NCBI GenBank assembly: GCA_004356455.1
Contig: SMWZ01000145.1
Location: 1 to 42,579, forward strand
Direction of reading: 5' to 3'
From: Deltaproteobacteria bacterium
Lineage (GTDB): Bacteria; Myxococcota_A; UBA9160; SZUA-336
DNA length: 42,579 nucleotides
Below the pieces are notes generated by a model that saw nothing but the letters and a program-made list of their open reading frames with translations, ran no database searches and was not told the origin of the DNA. How positions within the stretch are numbered: the first letter of the stretch is position 1; every line of letters starts with the position of its first letter. The position numbers and the translations under genes are program-made. This document shows, one piece after another, positions 18,373 through 26,826 of this stretch.

Positions 18373-19527
18373 TCACTCCGCGGGGCGCGCGTCGTAGGCA
18401 CGCGGGCCGAGGGCAATGCGCGTGCCGTCCCGCGTCACCAGGCCCTCGAGCTCGAGCTCTAGCAGGATCGAGGCCAGGCGGGCGGGTGGGAGGGCGAGCT
18501 GGCGCGAGAGCTGATCGGGATCCTGTGTCGCGTCGCGCAGGCGGGCGAGGACGCGACCCGCGTCGCCGGAGACCTTCGGCGCTGCGGGCCGCGAGCCACA
18601 CATGAGTGCATTGTCCCCGAGCACGCGCACGATCAGCTCCTCGGCTTCCAGGATCGGGATGGCGCCGTCATAGAGCAGACGGTTCGAGCCGCGGCAGTGG
18701 TCGGTGTCCACGGGCCCCGGTACCACTGCAACCTCCCGATTCTGCTCCGCCGCGTGACGCGCGGTCCAGAGCGAGCCGCTACGCTCGCGCGCCTCCACGA
18801 TCAGGCTCAGGGGGGACAGTCCGCTGATCAGGCGGTTACGCTCCGGGAAGCGGTAGGCGCGTGCGGCGTCTCCCGGCGGGTACTCGGAGAGCCAGGCGCC
18901 ACCCCCCTCGAGAATCCGCCGGGCCAGGCGCCGGTTGCCCGCGGGCGAGGGCCGGTCAAGACCCGAGGCCAGGACGGCGACGGTCGGGCCGCCCGCATCC
19001 AACGCGCCCTGGTGCGCGGCGGCATCGATCCCGTAGGCGAGGCCGCTCACGATGACCACGCCCGCACGCGCCGCTGCGCCCGTAAAGCCACGGGTCACCT
19101 CCCGTCCGCGCGCGCTCGGCCGCCGCGAGCCCACCACCGACAGCATGGGGCCGGATGGAAGCGCCCCCCTGCAATAGAGCACCAGCGGCGGATCCGCGAG
19201 CTGCCACAGCAGGGGCGGATACCCGGGCCGGCCCGGGAGCAGGACCTCGAGACCGAGCTTGCGCACCCGCCCGAGCTCTCCCCGGGCGGGCTCCAAACTC
19301 GGCCCGCGGGCCAGCGCGATCGCACTCCGGCTCGCACAGTGCAGCCGCAGCTCGCCTTGCGGTCGACCGAAGATGGCGGCGGGCGAGCCGTAGCGCTCCA
19401 GCAGCGTCTTGGCCTGGAAGCGGAGCAAGCCAGGCGTGTCCCGGAAGGCGATCCAGAGCAGGGATTCATCCACGCGCCGTACCCCAGCGGGACCGGGTGG
19501 GCTCCGGTATAGATTAGCGAACGTCAT
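18373..19527 (-). CDS. dprA: DNA-processing protein DprA
   Basis: This is a 384-residue protein from the ATG at 19527. The frame stays open further upstream but that part has no family features. DprA binds incoming single-stranded DNA and loads RecA during transformation. The extended Rossmann fold is clear: VVGSRRPSARG, IVSGLAYGIDAAAHQGAL, GLDRPSPAGNRRL, SEYPPG, FPERNRLISGLS and GSLWTARHAAEQNREV. A C-terminal winged helix is present (residues ~310-370, including QLSRQLALPPARLASILLELELEGLV). The N-terminal region is a weak helix-hairpin-helix. It opens the minus-strand run. The usual neighbour topA is missing between it and trmFO. Confidence 0.93.
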   Translation of the reverse strand: MTFANLYRSPPGPAGVRRVDESLLWIAFRDTPGLLRFQAKTLLERYGSPAAIFGRPQGELRLHCASRSAIALARGPSLEPARGELGRVRKLGLEVLLPGRPGYPPLLWQLADPPLVLYCRGALPSGPMLSVVGSRRPSARGREVTRGFTGAAARAGVVIVSGLAYGIDAAAHQGALDAGGPTVAVLASGLDRPSPAGNRRLARRILEGGGAWLSEYPPGDAARAYRFPERNRLISGLSPLSLIVEARERSGSLWTARHAAEQNREVAVVPGPVDTDHCRGSNRLLYDGAIPILEAEELIVRVLGDNALMCGSRPAAPKVSGDAGRVLARLRDATQDPDQLSRQLALPPARLASILLELELEGLVTRDGTRIALGPRAYDARPAE

Positions 19528-19675
19528 GCGCGCTTCGCCCCAGCCCTCTGCACAGCTTGCAACGAGCGAGGTCTGAGCTGCGTTTGGGGGAGCGAGCCGT
19601 GCATGAGTGCCAAATCTGCGGAGCCCGCGCGTCCGCTGTCCCGGCTGCGGGACGGTCAGGAGACTAGGCGGGGCC

Positions 19676-20371
19676 ATGGAGAACGCGCGCCTCACGAACC
19701 GAGCGCTTCTGCTTCCCTATCTTCTTCCGTACCTGCTGTACACGGGGATCGCAGCGATCCCTCGAGCTTGGCTCGGCCCAGAGCTCAACTACGGCGCGCG
19801 ACTCGTGGCCACCGCGGCGGCCCTCACGTGGTTCTGGCGTCGCTACGCGCCGCTGCGTGGACCCCACGCTCCGTGGCTGTCCGTCCTGATCGGGATCGCT
19901 GTGGGTCTGGTGGGCAGCGCGCTCTGGATTGCGCTGCTGCACCCCTTCGTGGTGCGCGGGGGCGAGGCCTGGAGCGCGCCGAGCTTCTGGCTGCGCGCGC
20001 TCAGCGCCGGCACCCTGGTCCCCCTGTTCGAAGAGTGGTTGCTGCGGGGCTACGTGCTGCGCCTAGCCGTGCAGTGGGTACGGGCGCGTCGCGCCGGAGC
20101 AGCGGACGCCTTCGACCAGGCCTTCGAGCGCAGCTCGATCGACCAGGTCGAGCCCGGCGCCTGGACGCCGCTGGCGATCGCAATCTCGACCACCCTCTTC
20201 ACACTCGGCCACGCAAGCTCCGAGTGGGCCGCGGCCGCTGCCTACGGTCTGCTCATGGCGGGGCTCTGGATCCTGCGCAAGGACCTCCTATCTTGCGTGG
20301 CCGCACACGCGGCCACGAACATCAGCTTGGCCTTCTACGTGCGAGCTACCGGTCACTGGGCGCTCTGGTAA
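19676..20371 (+). CDS. CPBP/CAAX-type intramembrane protease, resembling the exosortase-associated family
   Basis: This is a 231-residue membrane protein with six or so hydrophobic segments. The abortive-infection/CAAX glutamic-protease motifs are intact: FEEWLLRGYVLR (EExxxR, ~122), then the His in FTLGHASSEW and the His/Asn pair in AAHAATNISLA. The opening (LLLPYLLPYLLYTGI, then TWFWRRYAPLR) looks like the CAAX-protease-related family found in PEP-CTERM/exosortase genomes. The exosortase encoded 17 kb away supports that link. The ATG at 19676 has AGGCGGGG upstream. A GTG at 19607 would add a 23-residue basic, non-membrane stretch and is less likely. valS follows after 38 bp. Confidence 0.85.
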   Translation: MENARLTNRALLLPYLLPYLLYTGIAAIPRAWLGPELNYGARLVATAAALTWFWRRYAPLRGPHAPWLSVLIGIAVGLVGSALWIALLHPFVVRGGEAWSAPSFWLRALSAGTLVPLFEEWLLRGYVLRLAVQWVRARRAGAADAFDQAFERSSIDQVEPGAWTPLAIAISTTLFTLGHASSEWAAAAAYGLLMAGLWILRKDLLSCVAAHAATNISLAFYVRATGHWALW

Positions 20372-20409
20372 CTTGCTCGCAACCGTCCGGCGAGCTGGAG
20401 GGCCCCAAG

Positions 20410-23043
20410 ATGAGGACGATCCCCGAGAAATACGATCACCGCGCTGTCGCGGCCGCATGGAGCGCGCGCTGGGAGGAGCTGGGCATCCATCGCTGGGATC
20501 CCACACGCCCTCGCGAGGAGACCTTCGCGGTCGACACACCGCCACCCACCGTCTCCGGCTCACTGCATGTGGGACACGTCTTCAGCTACACGCATCAGGA
20601 CGTGATGGTGCGTTACCAGCGCATGCTGGGCAAGAACATCGCGTACCCGATGGGCTGGGACGACAACGGACTGCCCACAGAACGGCGCGTACAGAACGTG
20701 TTCGGTATTCGCCCGGACCCGGCGGTAGCCTACGACCCCGACTGGAAGCCGCAGCGCGCCACAGGCAAGGACAAGCCCGTCCAGCAGGTGTCGCGCCTCA
20801 ATTTCATCGAGGCCTGTAACATCATCACGCAGGAGGACGAGGCGGTCTTCGAGCAGCTCTGGCGCAAGCTCGGCCTCTCGATCGATTGGAGCCAGCAGTA
20901 CGCGACTATCGACACGCACTGCCGCCGTCTCTCGCAGATCTCCTTCCTCGACCTGGTCCAGCGAGGAGAGGTGTACCAGACGCTGGCACCTACGCTCTGG
21001 GACGTCGACCTCCGTACGGCGGTCGCGCAAGCTGAGATCGAAGACCGCGAGCGACCCGGCACCACTCAGGACATCCGCTTCGCGCTCGAGGACGGCGGGG
21101 AATTCACGATCTCAACCACGCGCCCGGAGCTGCTCGGCGCCTGCGTCGCCGTCGTGGCCCACCCCGAAGACGAGCGTTACCAGGCCCTGTTCGGACAGAC
21201 CGCCATCACGCCGCTCTTCCACGCGCCCGTACCGATCCTGGCCGCAACCCACGCGGACCCCGCGAAGGGAACCGGGATTCTCATGGTGTGCACCTTCGGC
21301 GACATCATGGATGTCGAGTTCTGGAAGAGCTCGGGCCTTCCGCTCAAGCAGCTCATTGGTCTGGACGGTCGCCTGCTGCGAGTCCGCTACGGTGAGCCCC
21401 CCCTGGAGAGTCGCTCACCGGAGCAGGCCCGCGCGGCCTATGCCGAGATCGAGGGACTCACTCCCGCGCAGGCCCGCAAGAAGACGGTGGAGCTGCTGGC
21501 GCGCGATGGCTCCGCCGTTGACGGCAGAGGCCCCGCGCTCGTCGGCAAGCCGGAGCCGATTCGTCATCCCATCAAATTCTACGAGCGCGGAGACCGCCCA
21601 CTCGAGTTCGTTCCCACCCGTCAGTGGTTCATCCGCCTGCTCGAGCACAAGCAGGCGCTGATCGAGCAGGGCCGTAAGATCGAGTGGCACCCGCCGCATA
21701 TGCGCAGCCGCTACGAGAACTGGGTGGAGGGCCTCAATCAGGACTGGTGCGTGAGCCGGCAACGTTACGCGGGTGTGCCCTTCCCCGTCTGGTATCCGTT
21801 ACGCAAAGACGGCGAAACCGACTACGACCATCCCATCTTCGCTCATGAAGACTCGCTTCCGGTGGATCCCAGCGCGGTGCCGCCGCCGGGCTATGGCGAG
21901 GACCAGCGCGGCTGTCCCGGCGGCTTCAGCGGGGATCCCGACGTGATGGACACCTGGGCGACCTCGTCACTCACGCCCCAGATCATGAGCCACTGGCGGA
22001 TCGACCCGGGGCGTCATCAGAAGCTGTTTCCGATGGACATGCGTCCCCAGTCTCACGAGATCATCCGTACCTGGGCCTTTTACACCATCGTAAAGGCGTG
22101 GATGCACGAGGACGCAATCCCCTGGCGCCACATCGTGATCAGTGGCTGGATCCTGGACCCCGACCGCAAGAAGATGAGCAAGTCGAAGGGCAATGTGGTC
22201 ACACCGGAGCAGCTACTCGATGAGTACTCGCCCGACGCGGTGCGCTATTGGGCGGCGCGCGCGCGGCTCGGAGCCGATACCACCTTCGACGCGAAGGTCT
22301 TCAAGGTCGGACGCCGACTCTGCACGAAGGTCTTCAACGCCAGTCGCTTCAGCTTCATGCAGCTCGACCGCGTCGGTGCGTCGGAGCAGCTCTTGCCCCT
22401 CGACCACATCCGGGAGCCGCTCGATCGCGCCTTCGTGGGGCGTCTGCGAGACACCTTGGCTCACGCCACCCGATTGCTTGAGAAGTTCGAGTACGCCGGC
22501 GCGTTGCAGATTACCGAAGAGGTCTTCTGGGAGTTCTGCGATGACTACCTGGAGCTGGTCAAGATCCGCTCGTACCAGGAGGAAGACACACCCGGCCGGC
22601 GCTCGGCCGCCGCAACGCTTCAGCTCGCACTGAGCACCTTCCTGCGACTCTTCGCGCCGTTCCTGCCCTTCGTGACCGAAGAGGTCTGGTCCTGGCGCCT
22701 GGCCGGCGTGACCGGCCAGCCCTCCATCCACACCAGCCCCTGGCCGTCGGTCCAGGAGCTGGTAGGTGTTCCGGCGCCGGACGCGGGAGAGGTTCTCAAC
22801 TGCGCCGTCGAGGTACTGCGCAAGATCCGGGCGGCCAAGACCCGCGCTAAAAAGAGCCTGCGCTGGCCGGTGACCGCTCTGGTGATCGTGGGTCCGGAGG
22901 CGGAGTGTGCCACGCTGCGATCAGTGCTCTCCGATGTTCTTCACGCTGGCAACGTGGAGAAAGACGCGCACCACCTGGCCAAAGGCGCCAGCCCTGAGGG
23001 CGAACGCTTCAGCGTAGAGGTGGAGCTGTCTACAGATTCCTGA
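20410..23043 (+). CDS. valS: Valyl-tRNA synthetase, short actinobacterial-like type
   Basis: This 877-residue class I synthetase charges tRNA-Val. HIGH appears as HVGH in PPPTVSGSLHVGHVF (~45) and KMSKS as KKMSKSKGNVV (~590). An editing domain (ISTTRPELLGACVAVVAHPED) and an anticodon-binding domain are present. It differs from common bacterial ValRS: it lacks the C-terminal coiled coil and has the GWDDNGLPTERRVQN block, which I associate with actinobacterial and archaeal-like enzymes. The frame stays open 807 bp upstream through the CPBP gene, but the ATG at 20410 is where homology starts. The last 14 bp overlap the opposing LysM gene. Confidence 0.95.
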   Translation: MRTIPEKYDHRAVAAAWSARWEELGIHRWDPTRPREETFAVDTPPPTVSGSLHVGHVFSYTHQDVMVRYQRMLGKNIAYPMGWDDNGLPTERRVQNVFGIRPDPAVAYDPDWKPQRATGKDKPVQQVSRLNFIEACNIITQEDEAVFEQLWRKLGLSIDWSQQYATIDTHCRRLSQISFLDLVQRGEVYQTLAPTLWDVDLRTAVAQAEIEDRERPGTTQDIRFALEDGGEFTISTTRPELLGACVAVVAHPEDERYQALFGQTAITPLFHAPVPILAATHADPAKGTGILMVCTFGDIMDVEFWKSSGLPLKQLIGLDGRLLRVRYGEPPLESRSPEQARAAYAEIEGLTPAQARKKTVELLARDGSAVDGRGPALVGKPEPIRHPIKFYERGDRPLEFVPTRQWFIRLLEHKQALIEQGRKIEWHPPHMRSRYENWVEGLNQDWCVSRQRYAGVPFPVWYPLRKDGETDYDHPIFAHEDSLPVDPSAVPPPGYGEDQRGCPGGFSGDPDVMDTWATSSLTPQIMSHWRIDPGRHQKLFPMDMRPQSHEIIRTWAFYTIVKAWMHEDAIPWRHIVISGWILDPDRKKMSKSKGNVVTPEQLLDEYSPDAVRYWAARARLGADTTFDAKVFKVGRRLCTKVFNASRFSFMQLDRVGASEQLLPLDHIREPLDRAFVGRLRDTLAHATRLLEKFEYAGALQITEEVFWEFCDDYLELVKIRSYQEEDTPGRRSAAATLQLALSTFLRLFAPFLPFVTEEVWSWRLAGVTGQPSIHTSPWPSVQELVGVPAPDAGEVLNCAVEVLRKIRAAKTRAKKSLRWPVTALVIVGPEAECATLRSVLSDVLHAGNVEKDAHHLAKGASPEGERFSVEVELSTDS

Positions 23044-24166
23044 AGCGGTCGCCCTCGCGGATTTTCCGGTGCGACTGCGTAATCAGGGCCAGCGAAGACT
23101 CTGGCTCGACCTTCACCACAAAGAGCTGTCCGATGACGTCGTCCGGAACCAGAACCCTGGTGGCGGTGAGGGGCTCGCGCACCTCCTTGCCTTCCCGGTA
23201 GATGCTGAAGCGATTGCCGGGCTCCACGCCGTGCGTACTGCCGCGATCCAGAACCACGAAGTCGTTCCAGGCGGAGTAGATGCGGTAGTGCTGGTGCGCC
23301 ACGATCGTGCCCTTTAGTTGGATCTCCAGCTGCTTCTCTACGAACTCGGTCGGAGATTCCTCGTAGCGCATGATCCGATCGCCCGGCTCGATCTCGGAAT
23401 AGGAGTCGACCACCTTCACGTAGGACGACTCGGGATGGATCTCAGTCACCTCGACGTGGCCAAGGTTCTGAGTGAGGTAGCCCAGCACTCGGCCCGAGTC
23501 AGGGTGGAACACACGGCGGCGCGTCCGGAATACGGTGAAGCGATCGCCGATGTGGACCTGCCCCTCACCCAAGCTCACAATCGTTCGCTGTCCCTGTGCC
23601 GCCCAGTAGTGCTCCTCGTGGCTACCCAGGATCGAGGCGGCGCCGACGATCTCCTCAGCCGTCATGTAGCTGGCGCGATCGATCCCGGGGTATCGAACCA
23701 CGCGCTGAACGTCTGCCTGAGCCCGATCCAGCCCGGCGAAGGGATCCGGCGCGCCGCTGTACCGGTGCGCCAAAGGACCCCGGGGCACGTGCCCCAGGGG
23801 AAGACCGGTGATCGCGTTGGGGCCGCCGCCCGCGCGCGGCGCAGCGGGGAAGTACCCTCCCTCCGCCATCCGTCGAGCGGCTTCCTCCGGAGAGAGCCAA
23901 TGCATGGATTTATCGGTGATCCAGATCAGGTCGCCCGGATAGATCAGATGAGGATTCTCGACGTTGGCGTTCTCCTTCCAGATCGAAGGCCAGATCCAGG
24001 GCGTCTCAATGTAGTGGTGCGTGATGTCCCACAGAGTATCCCCGCCAACTACGACGTGGAGTTCACCTTTCTGGCCATCTGGCGTCACGCCCGACCCCTG
24101 GGTCAGCGCGAAGCCCGGGAGCAGTAGCGAGCCCATCAGGGGAGCCAAAAGACAGAGCGTAGGCAT
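23030..24166 (-). CDS. Secreted LysM protein with SH3-like repeats
   Basis: This is a 378-residue exported protein. A signal peptide (LCLLAPLMGSLLLPGFA) leads to a LysM domain (~38-84: VVVGGDTLWDITHHYIETPWIWPSIWKEN, then HLIYPGDLIWI) that should bind peptidoglycan. The rest is beta-rich, with recurring G-D-R-F/I elements (IGDRFTVFR, PGDRIMRYE, PGNRFSIYR, EGDRFRN) like the barrels of flagellar/envelope LysM proteins. The ATG at 24166 has AAAGGGG six bases upstream. The ATG at 24196 and TTG at 24202 would put a charged stretch before the signal. It may belong to the exosortase/EPS locus transcribed ahead of it, acting as a wall anchor, but the sequence does not prove that. Confidence 0.85.
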   Translation of the reverse strand: MPTLCLLAPLMGSLLLPGFALTQGSGVTPDGQKGELHVVVGGDTLWDITHHYIETPWIWPSIWKENANVENPHLIYPGDLIWITDKSMHWLSPEEAARRMAEGGYFPAAPRAGGGPNAITGLPLGHVPRGPLAHRYSGAPDPFAGLDRAQADVQRVVRYPGIDRASYMTAEEIVGAASILGSHEEHYWAAQGQRTIVSLGEGQVHIGDRFTVFRTRRRVFHPDSGRVLGYLTQNLGHVEVTEIHPESSYVKVVDSYSEIEPGDRIMRYEESPTEFVEKQLEIQLKGTIVAHQHYRIYSAWNDFVVLDRGSTHGVEPGNRFSIYREGKEVREPLTATRVLVPDDVIGQLFVVKVEPESSLALITQSHRKIREGDRFRNL

Positions 24167-24298
24167 ACCGAACCCCTTTCCTGTCCCCCCGCGCATCGGC
24201 AACGCACTGCACGAGCATTAGACTCCGTACCGCGCCGAGCGCCGGCGTCGCCAGCGGGCGAACCAGGGCGCTGACGCAGTCCGGCGCCCGCGCGCAGG

Positions 24299-24326
24299 CG
24301 AGCTCAGCTCGCCGATAACGTGCTAG
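24299..24326 (-). repeat. Single copy of the 28-bp repeat found at the ends of the 28,365-28,484 element
   Basis: CGAGCTCAGCTCGCCGATAA followed by CGTGCTAG matches the copy at 28461-28488 at 27 of 28 positions. Its first half is itself a near-palindrome (GCGAGCTcAGCTCGC), able to form a hairpin. It lies 5 bp beyond the stop of the prsT-like gene, a typical place for a REP-like or terminator-like element. Confidence 0.6.
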
Positions 24327-24331
24327 TACGG

Positions 24332-26755
24332 CTACACGCTCGAGAGGCGCTCCAGCAGGGCCTCCGCCCCGCCCCGCTCAGAGAAGCTCGGGGCCTCCTC
24401 GAGCGCCAGCTCGAGCTCCGCGATCGCCCGCTCACGCTCACCCGTGCGCTCGTAGGTCTGCGCCAGGTGATAGCGGGCCACGGCGCGCAGCTCGGCGTTA
24501 TCGCTGTAGCCACGGATGGCCTCCTGGAAGAGCGACACCGCAGCGGCCGGCAGGTTCTTCTTGAACATCACCCAACCCAACGTGTCCGCCACATTAGGGT
24601 CGCGCGGAAGCTTCTCCTTCGCGTCCTGGGCCAGCTCGAGTGCGCGGTCGAGCTGCTCGGCGCTCGGATTCTCGGCGTCGGCGAGCAGCCAGGCCAGGTT
24701 GTTCTGGGCAAGCGGCTGCTCCGGGTCGAGACGCAGCGCCGCTTCGTAGTTCTCCCGCGCCAGCTTCAAGCGTCCCATGGCCTCGTATTGAGCTCCGAGA
24801 CGGATGTAGACCTCTGCCGTCGGGTTGACCTCGAGCGCACGCTGGTAGCTCGCGACGGCCTCCTCCGGTCGATTCGTGAGCTGGTACAGATTGGACAGCA
24901 GGACGTAGGACTCGACCCGCGTCGGGTCCTTCTCAAGTGAGGCCTTGAGGTCCCGCTCCGCCTCCTTCGCGTGGGCCAGGCTCCCGTTGGCGCGCATCCG
25001 GCTATACACCCGGCCCCTCAGCTCGTAGAGCCGCGGCTCGTCGGGGTTGCGTTCGATCGCCCGGTTCAGAAGCGTGATCGCTTGCTGGAGACTACCCCGC
25101 TGCTCTTCGATCTGGATCAGCTCCGCGATCACCGCCGGATTGTCTTCGTAACCGGGTATGGCCTCGAGCACGGCGCGGGCCTGGTCCAGCTCGCCGTTGC
25201 GGCGGAAGAGACCCGCCACGACCAGCTGCAAGGGCAGCATCGAGCTCTCGTTCAGCGGTATGGTTTGCAGCACCTCGAGCGCCTCTTGCTTGCGTTGCAG
25301 GCCCGTCAGCGCTTCGGCCCGAATCAGCAGCAGCGAGGCGTTCCCCGGCTGTCGTTCCAGCGCGGTCTGCGCCTGTTGATCGGCCAGCGCTCGCTCACCT
25401 ATCCGCAGGTAGAGCGCTGCCAGCTGGGTGCGGGCGACCTGATTGCCTGCGTCGAGCTGCAGCGCCTGCAGGAACTCTCCCCGCGCGAGCTCCGTCTGGC
25501 CCATGCGAACGTAGGCGGTTCCGAGCAGGACGTGCGCGTTGGCATCGGGCTGCTCCTCGATCACGCGCCGCAGCCGCGTGGCGGCCTCCTCGTTGCGCCC
25601 CTCCACGATCAGGAACTTGCCTTCGGTGAAGAGCCCCCGGAGGCTATTCGGGTTCTCCGCCAGCACCTCCTCCACCAGCCGCTTGGCGGCCGCCTTCCGC
25701 TCCGGGCTAGGCTCACCTCCCGCCACGCCCAGCAGGTACTCCGCCTTGCGCAGGCGCGCTGGCTCCGACTTGGGATCCAGCGCCAGAGCACGGTCCACGG
25801 TCTCGAGCGCCTGCTCGGGCTTGCCGAGCCGCCGGTGGAAGTCCGCCAGCACCAGCAGCGGCAACGGGTCGTCAGGCAGCTTCGCCACGCGTTTCTCAAG
25901 CATCTCCTCCGCACGTGCTTCCTCGCCGCGTAGCGCGTAGAACTGCGCCAGCGTCAGCAGCAGACTCGCGTTGTCCGGCACCTCCTCGCGAGCCTCGAGC
26001 AGCTCCTTCTCCGCAGCCACGTAATCCCGGCGGTTCAGGTAGAAGTTGCTGAGAATCAAGCGGGCCTGCGTGCGCTCCTCGACGTCCCTGGCCGAGCGCA
26101 CGGCCGCCTGGTACTCCAGAAGCGCATCATCCTCGCGGCCCTGCCTCGAGAGAAAGATCCCGTACAGGAGATGGCTCGACACCGCAGGCTCGTACTCGAC
26201 CAACTTCTTGAGGCTCGCCTCGGCGCCCTCGACATCTCCCCCCTCGGCCAGCGCCTGGGCCTGCAACGACAGCGCGGCGGCGTTTTCGGGGTCGAGCTCG
26301 AGCGCCCGCTCGAGATCGGCCAGCTGTCGTTCTGGCTTTCCCTGAATCCGTGCGACCCTGCCCCGCATGATGAGGACGTCCACGTAGTCGGGCTCTTGCT
26401 CCAGCAGCGCATTCAGCTGCTTCATCGCCGCGTCGTAGTCCCGGGCCAGGAACGACACCTGCGCGACCCGCATTCCGTAATTGGTGTTGTCGGGATCCAG
26501 ACGCGCGGCTTCTTTGTACTGCCAGACCGCTTCGCGGTACTCCTTCAACCGCCACAGGGTCTCCGCCATCTTGTAGTGAGCGGAGGCGTTGTCGGGATCG
26601 AGCTGAAGCAGGTTCAAGAACTCGATCTTGGCCTCGGGCCACTGTTCCTGTTCATAATAGGTCGCTGCGCGCTGCTCGTACGCGGACAGACGCTCCTGCT
26701 TCGAGGTGCACGCCAGCGCGATCGAGAGGGCACAGAGCAACGACGCTAGCTTCAT
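24332..26755 (-). CDS. Long TPR lipoprotein resembling PrsT of PEP-CTERM systems
   Basis: This is an 807-residue protein from the ATG at 26755, which has GAGGAAGGTGG just before it. The frame is open further upstream but without signal features. A lipoprotein signal (LLCALSIALAC) is followed by about twenty tetratricopeptide units, for example EQWPEAKIEFLNLLQLDPDN and RLKLARENYEAALRLDPEQP. Length, lipid anchor and repeat-only architecture match the PEP-CTERM-system TPR lipoprotein (PrsT) found with exosortase A and EPS genes. It probably sits in the periplasm as a scaffold for polysaccharide or sorted-protein export. It follows the second sigma-54 regulator by 71 bp. Confidence 0.85.
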   Translation of the reverse strand: MKLASLLCALSIALACTSKQERLSAYEQRAATYYEQEQWPEAKIEFLNLLQLDPDNASAHYKMAETLWRLKEYREAVWQYKEAARLDPDNTNYGMRVAQVSFLARDYDAAMKQLNALLEQEPDYVDVLIMRGRVARIQGKPERQLADLERALELDPENAAALSLQAQALAEGGDVEGAEASLKKLVEYEPAVSSHLLYGIFLSRQGREDDALLEYQAAVRSARDVEERTQARLILSNFYLNRRDYVAAEKELLEAREEVPDNASLLLTLAQFYALRGEEARAEEMLEKRVAKLPDDPLPLLVLADFHRRLGKPEQALETVDRALALDPKSEPARLRKAEYLLGVAGGEPSPERKAAAKRLVEEVLAENPNSLRGLFTEGKFLIVEGRNEEAATRLRRVIEEQPDANAHVLLGTAYVRMGQTELARGEFLQALQLDAGNQVARTQLAALYLRIGERALADQQAQTALERQPGNASLLLIRAEALTGLQRKQEALEVLQTIPLNESSMLPLQLVVAGLFRRNGELDQARAVLEAIPGYEDNPAVIAELIQIEEQRGSLQQAITLLNRAIERNPDEPRLYELRGRVYSRMRANGSLAHAKEAERDLKASLEKDPTRVESYVLLSNLYQLTNRPEEAVASYQRALEVNPTAEVYIRLGAQYEAMGRLKLARENYEAALRLDPEQPLAQNNLAWLLADAENPSAEQLDRALELAQDAKEKLPRDPNVADTLGWVMFKKNLPAAAVSLFQEAIRGYSDNAELRAVARYHLAQTYERTGERERAIAELELALEEAPSFSERGGAEALLERLSSV

Positions 26756-26826
26756 CCACCTTCCTCGCGGTCCGGCCCGGGCGCGCATGCGCCTCTCCCA
26801 CACCCGCAGACCTGTCCACCCAAGCT

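Noticed and set aside
19607-19675. GTG-initiated extension of the CPBP protease containing CPGCG
   Set aside because: It is basic and short, with only one Cys pair. The ATG at 19676 has a good ribosome site and leads directly into the first membrane segment.
19603-20409. Open frame that would extend valS upstream by 269 codons
   Set aside because: It overlaps the CPBP protease gene in another phase and has no synthetase features. Conserved sequence starts at the ATG at 20410.
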